Of a stretch of DNA of 10,093 nucleotides, positions 5,566-10,093 are shown piece by piece. This stretch comes from an uncultured Ruminococcus sp. (GTDB lineage: Bacteria > Bacillota_A > Clostridia > Oscillospirales > Ruminococcaceae). Every line of letters starts with the position of its first letter. The first letter of the stretch is position 1. A program made the translations under genes and the position numbers. The notes beneath the pieces were generated by a model. The model worked only from the letters and a program-made list of their open reading frames with translations. It was not told the DNA's origin and made no database searches. The stretch is from contig CALFMA010000413.1 of NCBI GenBank assembly GCA_937880065.1, positions 1-10,093 on the forward strand, read 5' to 3'.

Positions 5566-6686
5566 AACGATACCTTTTAACAGCCGCTATAGTATTTATT
5601 GCTTTGCTTGCCGTTATTACAGCCTGTCTTTGCAATTGGGCAGACAAGCCCTCTGAAATTGATTTCGGCAGCTATATTGTTGCGGCAAACGAAATTGAAC
5701 AGCTTATTGCAAACGGCGATACAGCTGCAGCGGAAATCCGTGCAAATGAACTTAAAACTGCCTTATCTGAATATACTCCCGATGACAATAAAAGCACCTC
5801 TTTTCTCTGGATAAATTTCGGTGTATGTGCAATTTTTATTTCTTCTGTTTTTATGTATATATGGTTTGCAATTCTCCGTCCATTTGAAAAGCTGGCAGCC
5901 TTTGCGGAGCGTATTGCAGGCGGAGATTTTGACCTGCCGCTTAATTATGAGCGTACAAATTATTTTGGTAAATTTACGTGGGCATTTGATTGTATGCGTC
6001 GTGAAATTTCCTCGGCACGTGCCTGCGAAAAGGAGGCAATCGAAAACAACAAAATTGTTATCGCTTCACTTTCCCATGATATAAAAACTCCCGTTTCGTC
6101 AATTCGAGCCTACGCTGAAGGACTTGAAGCCGGTATGGACGCTACTCCCGAAAAGCGTGCAAAGTATCTAAGCGTTATTATGCGTAAATGCGATGAAGTT
6201 GCGGCACTTACAAACGATATGCTTTTGCACTCGATTTCCGACCTTGATAAGCTGAAAATGAATCCCACGAAATTTGAGCTTTGCGGCTTTATTAAAGATA
6301 CTGTGCCTGAAATTTCAGCACGGAATAATATCCGCCTTAATCTTCCAACACAATTAATTGAAGTAAATGTTGACAGAAGCAGGCTTACACAGGTTTTTGA
6401 AAATATCGTAAGCAATGCGGCAAAATATGCAAAAACTGATGTTGAAATTTCCGCTGTCAAAACAGAAAATGGTGTGGAAATCGTTTTCCGTGACTTCGGA
6501 AAGGGTATTCCCGATGAGGAAATTCCCTTTATTTTTGACAAATTCTATCGTGGCAGTCATACGGAAAAGGAAAACGGTGCAGGCTTAGGCTTGTACATCG
6601 TGAAATACGTTGTAACACAATCGGGAGGAAATGTCTATGCCGAAAATCTTCCTGACGGATTTCAGATAAGAATAAATTTTCCTTAA
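5562..6686 (+). CDS. Sensor histidine kinase of a two-component system
   Basis: This 374-residue membrane kinase is the partner of the disrupted regulator. Helix 1 spans about residues 4-23 and helix 2 about 81-105, leaving an extracytoplasmic loop of nearly 60 residues, longer than in BceS-type kinases. A HAMP linker follows (RPFEKLAAFAERIAGGDFDL). The HisKA domain carries phospho-acceptor His172 in SLSHDIKTPVSSIRAYAEG. The ATPase domain shows the N box (Asn281 and Asn285 in ENIVSNAAKYA), the G1 box (Asp311 in DFGKGIP), the F box (FIFDKFYRG) and the G2 box (GAGLGLYIV, from 339). GGAGG (5550-5554) lies 7 nt before the ATG, within the end of the regulator gene. The frame is intact, but expression from the original promoter must pass through the IS. 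The signal is unknown; control of the adjacent ABC transporter is inferred from position. Confidence 0.93.
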   Translation: MKRYLLTAAIVFIALLAVITACLCNWADKPSEIDFGSYIVAANEIEQLIANGDTAAAEIRANELKTALSEYTPDDNKSTSFLWINFGVCAIFISSVFMYIWFAILRPFEKLAAFAERIAGGDFDLPLNYERTNYFGKFTWAFDCMRREISSARACEKEAIENNKIVIASLSHDIKTPVSSIRAYAEGLEAGMDATPEKRAKYLSVIMRKCDEVAALTNDMLLHSISDLDKLKMNPTKFELCGFIKDTVPEISARNNIRLNLPTQLIEVNVDRSRLTQVFENIVSNAAKYAKTDVEISAVKTENGVEIVFRDFGKGIPDEEIPFIFDKFYRGSHTEKENGAGLGLYIVKYVVTQSGGNVYAENLPDGFQIRINFP

Positions 6687-6688
6687 TT

Positions 6689-6715
6689 ACTTCTTAATAA
6701 GTTTTGCGGTAAAAT
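6689..6715 (+). promoter_or_regulatory. Candidate promoter and operator of the ABC transporter
   Basis: A TAAAAT -10 (6710-6715) lies in the 95-bp gap between kinase and ATPase genes. The bases 17 bp upstream (TTACTT) match the -35 consensus poorly. Over that position sits a near-palindrome, ACTTCTTAATAAGT (6689-6702), with a single mismatched pair. A weak -35 covered by a symmetric site is what an activator-dependent promoter looks like, so this is a plausible target of the neighbouring response regulator. This is inference only. Confidence 0.4.
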
Positions 6716-6781
6716 ATAAATGTAAGATATTTCAAGGATTCCAATAAATGGATTTCCCCAATGAAGAAAGGTAATGAAATT

Positions 6782-7543
6782 ATGAAAAAACCAATTTTAT
6801 CCGCAAAGGGACTTTGCAAAAGCTTTGCACACAACGGAGTGCAAAACCACATTTTAACCAATCTCGATATTGAGATTTACGAGGGCGATTTCACCATTGT
6901 AATGGGTGCGTCGGGTTCAGGTAAGTCAACTCTGCTTTACGCTTTAAGCGGTATGGACAAAGCAACAGGCGGCTCGGTTACTTATAACGGAAATGATATT
7001 GTCAAGCTTTCCGAAAAAAAGCTTTCCTCACTTCGTCACGGTGATTTCGGCTTTATTTTTCAGCAGATACACCTTGTAAGCAATCTCAATCTTTTTGAAA
7101 ATATTGCTGTTCCGGGTTACTTGAATAAATCCGTTTCTGCTGATGAAGTCAATAAGCGTGCTAATGAGCTTCTTGAAAAAATGGGTATAGCCAATATTAA
7201 AACCCAGCTCCCCTCTCAATGTTCGGGCGGTGAACAGCAGAGATGTGCCATTGCCCGTGCAGTAATAAACAATCCTAAGCTGCTTTTCGCTGATGAGCCG
7301 ACAGGTGCTCTCAACAGAAAAAATACAACTGAGGTATTGAATCTGCTTACCGATTTAAACGCCGACGGTCAGAGCATTTTAATGGTTACTCACGACAGCC
7401 GTGCAGCACTCCGTGGAAACAGAATAATCTATATCGCTGACGGTGCAGTTATCGGCAGCCTTGACCTTGCCCCATACTCTCCCGAAAATGAAAAAAGCCG
7501 TGAAGCACAGGTAAATGCTTGGCTTACTTCAATGGAATGGTGA
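6782..7543 (+). CDS. ABC transporter ATP-binding protein, MacB/BceA-like
   Basis: This 253-residue ATPase powers the FtsX-type permease encoded next. Visible motifs are Walker [10 protein letters not shown] (42-50, Lys48), the Q-loop at Gln94 (FIFQQ), the signature CSGGEQ (147-152), Walker B LLFADEP (Asp171, Glu172) and the H-loop His204 (VTHD). The D-loop reads GALN, with Asn178 where Asp is more usual. I prefer the ATG at 6782: AAAGG (6767-6771) lies 10 nt before it, whereas the in-frame ATG at 6761 has no ribosome site. The first residues ([15 protein letters not shown]) then match the normal family start. Members of this family couple to permeases handling peptides, antibiotics or lipids, often beside a two-component system. 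The stop is 13 bp before the permease start, consistent with an operon. Confidence 0.93.
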   Translation: MKKPILSAKGLCKSFAHNGVQNHILTNLDIEIYEGDFTIVMGASGSGKSTLLYALSGMDKATGGSVTYNGNDIVKLSEKKLSSLRHGDFGFIFQQIHLVSNLNLFENIAVPGYLNKSVSADEVNKRANELLEKMGIANIKTQLPSQCSGGEQQRCAIARAVINNPKLLFADEPTGALNRKNTTEVLNLLTDLNADGQSILMVTHDSRAALRGNRIIYIADGAVIGSLDLAPYSPENEKSREAQVNAWLTSMEW

Positions 7544-7556
7544 GGTGAGGTGCGGT

Positions 7557-9887
7557 ATGGAGATTTTAAAGCTTTTAATAGCTAATATAAAACACAAAAA
7601 AGGTGCATTCAAGAGCATTATTGCCCTTACAGCAATTATCGTATTTTCATTTGCGGGTACAGTAAGCAACAATGACAATCTAGACCGTTCCCTTGAGCGT
7701 TCCCACAGCTATGCAGATACACCTACATTTACAGCTTTTGCAAATAAGCGGAATTTACAGGACAATATTGCAGAGGAAATTGCAAAGCACCCCGATGTTA
7801 CAGACGTTATCGAAACGGAATGTATAATCACTGAAAATGCAAGGACTGAAGAACAGAAACTATCGCAGATATTCCTTTTATACAGAGAAACTGAGGATAT
7901 TTACCGTGTATTCAATAAAAATGTCACAGCTTATAATGAAAATCCCGAACCACTTGAAAAAGGCGAAATCTATATTCCTTACGGCTTGAAAGCGGCTTCG
8001 AATATAGAAATCGGCTCTGTTATATCCTTTGGCTCAGAAGATAATCCCGAAAATTTTACGGTAAAGGGATTTGTGGAAGAAGCTTTTGTTGGTTCAGCAT
8101 CTATAGGCATAAAGCGTTTATTTATCAGCGACAGCGACTTTGAAAGAATCTATGAAAATGCCGATGACCTTTATATCGCCAAGGCTGCTGATATAGGTGT
8201 AAATCTTACAGATGACGACGACTATATAACCATAAAAGAAGAAATAAACGATATGTGCGGTCTTATCAGCAGCTCTTTTATCTCAATATCAAAAACTGAA
8301 ACTATACGGTACACAAAAATTTATTCCGAATTCGGCTCAAAAATTCTCCTTGCCTTTCTTATCCTGCTTATCATAATTGTAATTATTTCAATACGGCACA
8401 GCATTTCAACCTCAATCGAAATGGAATACATAAACCTTGGAATACTTAAAGCGCAGGGCTTCACTTCGGGTAAAATCCGCCTTGTATATGTACTCCAGTA
8501 TCTTATTGCTGAAATAATCGGCTCTATAATAGGTCTTATTATTTCTATCCCTGCATTAAAGGGGCTGGGTATGCTTTTTCAGCAGATTACAGGACTTCTT
8601 ACCGCTACGGATATGTCTTTCCTGAAATGCGGCATAATGGCTGCGGCTCTTATTGCTATAACAATGATTTTCGTTGTGCTTTCAACAGCAAAGGCAGCTA
8701 AAATCTCCCCTGTCCGTGCAATTTCGGGAGGCAAATCCGAAATTCACTTCGACAGCAGACTGAATATTCCCGTAAAAGCTAAGCCTCTCTCCTTGTTTAT
8801 CGGCTTGCGTCAGTTCACTTCCCGTGTCAGAAGCTACGGTGGCTCGGTCTTAATCGTGGCTTTGCTCGTGTATTTTATGATGACAATAGCTGTACTGTCA
8901 CAAAAGCTCACCTCTGATGTATTTGAGGAAGGCTCTTTAAATCCCAATATCACCGTTTATATGACAAAGGATTTCGATATTGATAATATGAATGAGGTTG
9001 AACAGGCGGTACTTGATGTTGACCCCGATGCAAAAACAATTTTCTCTTCGAATAAATACGTAATGGCAGACGGAATTGAAATTGCCTGCTCCTCCTACAA
9101 CCGTCCTGATGATATGCATAAGCCTATTGACGGAAGAATGCCCATTTATGACAATGAAGTTGCTGTTACGGAAATATCAGCAGATATTTTCGGCAAAGGC
9201 ATAGGAGATACCATAACAATCGACAGCAAAAATACCGAAGAATTTATAATTACAGGTACTTATCAAGGCTTTAACGACTTGGGAAAAACAATCCTTATTA
9301 CCGCTGAGGGACTCAATAAAATAGATGAGTCAAAGCCGTTATTTATAGCAGAACTTTCCGATTTAAGCCTGTTAAATGAAGCAGAAAAGGCACTTAATGA
9401 TAAATTCGGCAGTGTAATCAAAAAATTAGAAACAAATACAGAAGAAAATTCAAATGAAGGATTAATTGAACTTATTGACTTTATCCTCACTATTCTTTTG
9501 ATAGTAGTTTACGCTATTTCCATTACATTTTCCGCTGTTGTAATCAGTATGATATGCAGCAAATCCTTTATTAAAGAACGCACCGACATCGGCATTTTCA
9601 AGGCAATGGGCTTTACTGCAAGTACACTTCGTACACAGTTTTCTTTCCGCTTTATGATTATTGCAGCAATCGGCTCTTGTCTTGGCGGAATAGCTTCGTT
9701 TTTCCTCACATCACCGCTGCTTGTGATTCTTTTAAGAATGGCAGGACTTACACAGCTTGACGCAGATATAAACTTTTTTACATTTATAATTCCTGCCGCA
9801 GCAATATCTTTAAGCTTCTTCATTTTCGCTTATATTGCCGCAAGGAAAATAAATACAGTTGAAATAAGAGAACTTATTTCAGAATAA
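7557..9887 (+). CDS. FtsX-type ABC transporter permease with two extracytoplasmic domains
   Basis: This 776-residue membrane protein has a duplicated plan. Helix 1 (about 18-36), a first outside domain (about 37-255), helices 2-4 (about 258-280, 309-334, 357-378) and a cytoplasmic link lead to helix 5 (about 426-447). A second outside domain (about 448-635) and helices 6-8 (about 637-665, 698-725, 738-762) follow. Each half ends in an FtsX-like block, with matching phrases IEMEYINLGILKAQGFT and RTDIGIFKAMGFT before the next helix, and SPVRAI and NTVEIREL at the ends. The start at 7557 has GAGGTG (7547-7552) just upstream; an in-frame ATG at 7515 lies inside the ATPase gene. This eight-helix form differs from the ten-helix BceB type. 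Such permeases act as mechanotransmitters or exporters; the substrate is unknown. The frame is unbroken and a strong terminator follows. Confidence 0.92.
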   Translation: MEILKLLIANIKHKKGAFKSIIALTAIIVFSFAGTVSNNDNLDRSLERSHSYADTPTFTAFANKRNLQDNIAEEIAKHPDVTDVIETECIITENARTEEQKLSQIFLLYRETEDIYRVFNKNVTAYNENPEPLEKGEIYIPYGLKAASNIEIGSVISFGSEDNPENFTVKGFVEEAFVGSASIGIKRLFISDSDFERIYENADDLYIAKAADIGVNLTDDDDYITIKEEINDMCGLISSSFISISKTETIRYTKIYSEFGSKILLAFLILLIIIVIISIRHSISTSIEMEYINLGILKAQGFTSGKIRLVYVLQYLIAEIIGSIIGLIISIPALKGLGMLFQQITGLLTATDMSFLKCGIMAAALIAITMIFVVLSTAKAAKISPVRAISGGKSEIHFDSRLNIPVKAKPLSLFIGLRQFTSRVRSYGGSVLIVALLVYFMMTIAVLSQKLTSDVFEEGSLNPNITVYMTKDFDIDNMNEVEQAVLDVDPDAKTIFSSNKYVMADGIEIACSSYNRPDDMHKPIDGRMPIYDNEVAVTEISADIFGKGIGDTITIDSKNTEEFIITGTYQGFNDLGKTILITAEGLNKIDESKPLFIAELSDLSLLNEAEKALNDKFGSVIKKLETNTEENSNEGLIELIDFILTILLIVVYAISITFSAVVISMICSKSFIKERTDIGIFKAMGFTASTLRTQFSFRFMIIAAIGSCLGGIASFFLTSPLLVILLRMAGLTQLDADINFFTFIIPAAAISLSFFIFAYIAARKINTVEIRELISE

Positions 9888-9938
9888 ACGACAGGCAGTA
9901 TCGCTTATACCAATCCCTAAAACAACAGTAGACAAATC

Positions 9939-9978
9939 AAATCCCCCGTATCGGATTTTCCGACACGGGGGATTTTTT
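9939..9978 (+). terminator. Strong terminator between permease and sortase-like gene
   Basis: A 16-position stem pairs 9939-9954 with 9960-9975, with one A-C mismatch, a run of five G-C pairs and a 5-nt loop, followed by a T-tract to 9978. It ends plus-strand transcription after the permease. The minus strand also has a T-rich stretch after the stem, so it may serve the convergent sortase-like gene too. The bases from 9888 to 9938 show nothing else. Confidence 0.93.
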
Positions 9979-9990
9979 AGAGATACCCTT
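9974..9990 (-). repeat. Copy 2 of 17-nt post-stop motif
   Basis: TTTTTAGAGATACCCTT differs at one base from the copy at 41-57. It overlaps the T-tract of the terminator and lies 3 bp from the stop codon of the sortase-like gene. Confidence 0.5.
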
Positions 9991-9993
9991 TAG

Positions 9994-10093
9994 TTATTCT
10001 ATTTCAACACCTCGAACAGTAACTCTGCTCTGACCGCCGAGAGTGCAGGTGAACAGCGTCATATCCCATGACTCCGCAGAGCCGAAATCCATA
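9994..10093 (-). CDS. Sortase-like protein, C-terminal end only
   Basis: The gene enters from the right edge and ends at a TAA (9994-9996); 32 codons are visible. They read MDFGSAESWDMTLFTCTLGG and then QSRVTVRGVEIE. The TLFTC matches the sortase active-site pattern TLxTC with its catalytic Cys, and the Arg in SRVTVR sits where the catalytic Arg of sortases lies, one strand later. Sortases are membrane-anchored transpeptidases that attach proteins to the cell wall or assemble pili. The Met at 10092 is probably internal because a whole sortase is about 200 residues or more. The class cannot be set from this fragment. Confidence 0.7.
   Translation of the reverse strand, partial: MDFGSAESWDMTLFTCTLGGQSRVTVRGVEIE

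Noticed and set aside
7515..7556. Permease start at ATG 7515
   Set aside because: It would overlap the end of the ATPase gene without a ribosome site; GAGGTG before 7557 and the onset of permease-like sequence support the later start.
1..10093. CRISPR array, tRNA, rRNA, toxin-antitoxin or defence island
   Set aside because: No spaced direct repeats, cloverleaf-like stretches or matching protein families were seen anywhere in the window.

Overview
The window looks like the chromosome of a low-to-moderate GC, Gram-positive anaerobe of the Ruminococcus/Oscillospiraceae type. Supporting signs are a secreted SGNH hydrolase ending in a dockerin, a SpoVT sporulation regulator, consensus sigma-A promoters and strong GGAGG ribosome binding sites. 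The species cannot be fixed from this sequence alone.

Layout. (1) 59-1402, minus strand: secreted SGNH/GDSL hydrolase with a C-terminal dockerin, driven by a perfect TTGACA-17-TATAAT promoter. (2) 1631-2386, plus strand: AqpZ-like water channel with its own extended -10 promoter, a 10-bp inverted repeat between promoter and start, and a strong terminator. (3) 2456-2995, minus strand: SpoVT, convergent with the aquaporin gene. (4) 3243-9887, plus strand: a two-component/ABC-transporter locus containing an OmpR-type response regulator, a sensor histidine kinase, a MacB/BceA-like ATPase and an eight-helix FtsX-type permease. (5) 9994 to the right edge, minus strand: the last 32 codons of what looks like a sortase.

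The main event is an IS4-family insertion sequence (3464-5092, 1629 bp) sitting inside the response regulator. It has 17-bp perfect terminal inverted repeats, a 10-bp target duplication, an intact 433-residue DDE transposase with a Y-R-E-K motif, an inward-facing hairpin terminator near its left end and a hairpin against the transposase Shine-Dalgarno sequence. Removing the element plus one target copy restores a clean 227-residue response regulator reading frame, so the insertion looks recent.

How the genes work together (inference): the kinase would phosphorylate Asp52 of the regulator, which would control the ABC transporter, possibly through the near-palindrome in the -35 region of the promoter at 6689-6715. 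The insertion removes half of the receiver domain and places a terminator between the regulator promoter and the kinase. The kinase and transporter genes look intact, but the signalling path is cut in this strain. I see no CRISPR array, tRNA, rRNA or defence island, and nothing that amounts to a wholly new system. The unusual content is the disrupted regulator, the architecture of the IS element and several small regulatory repeats.
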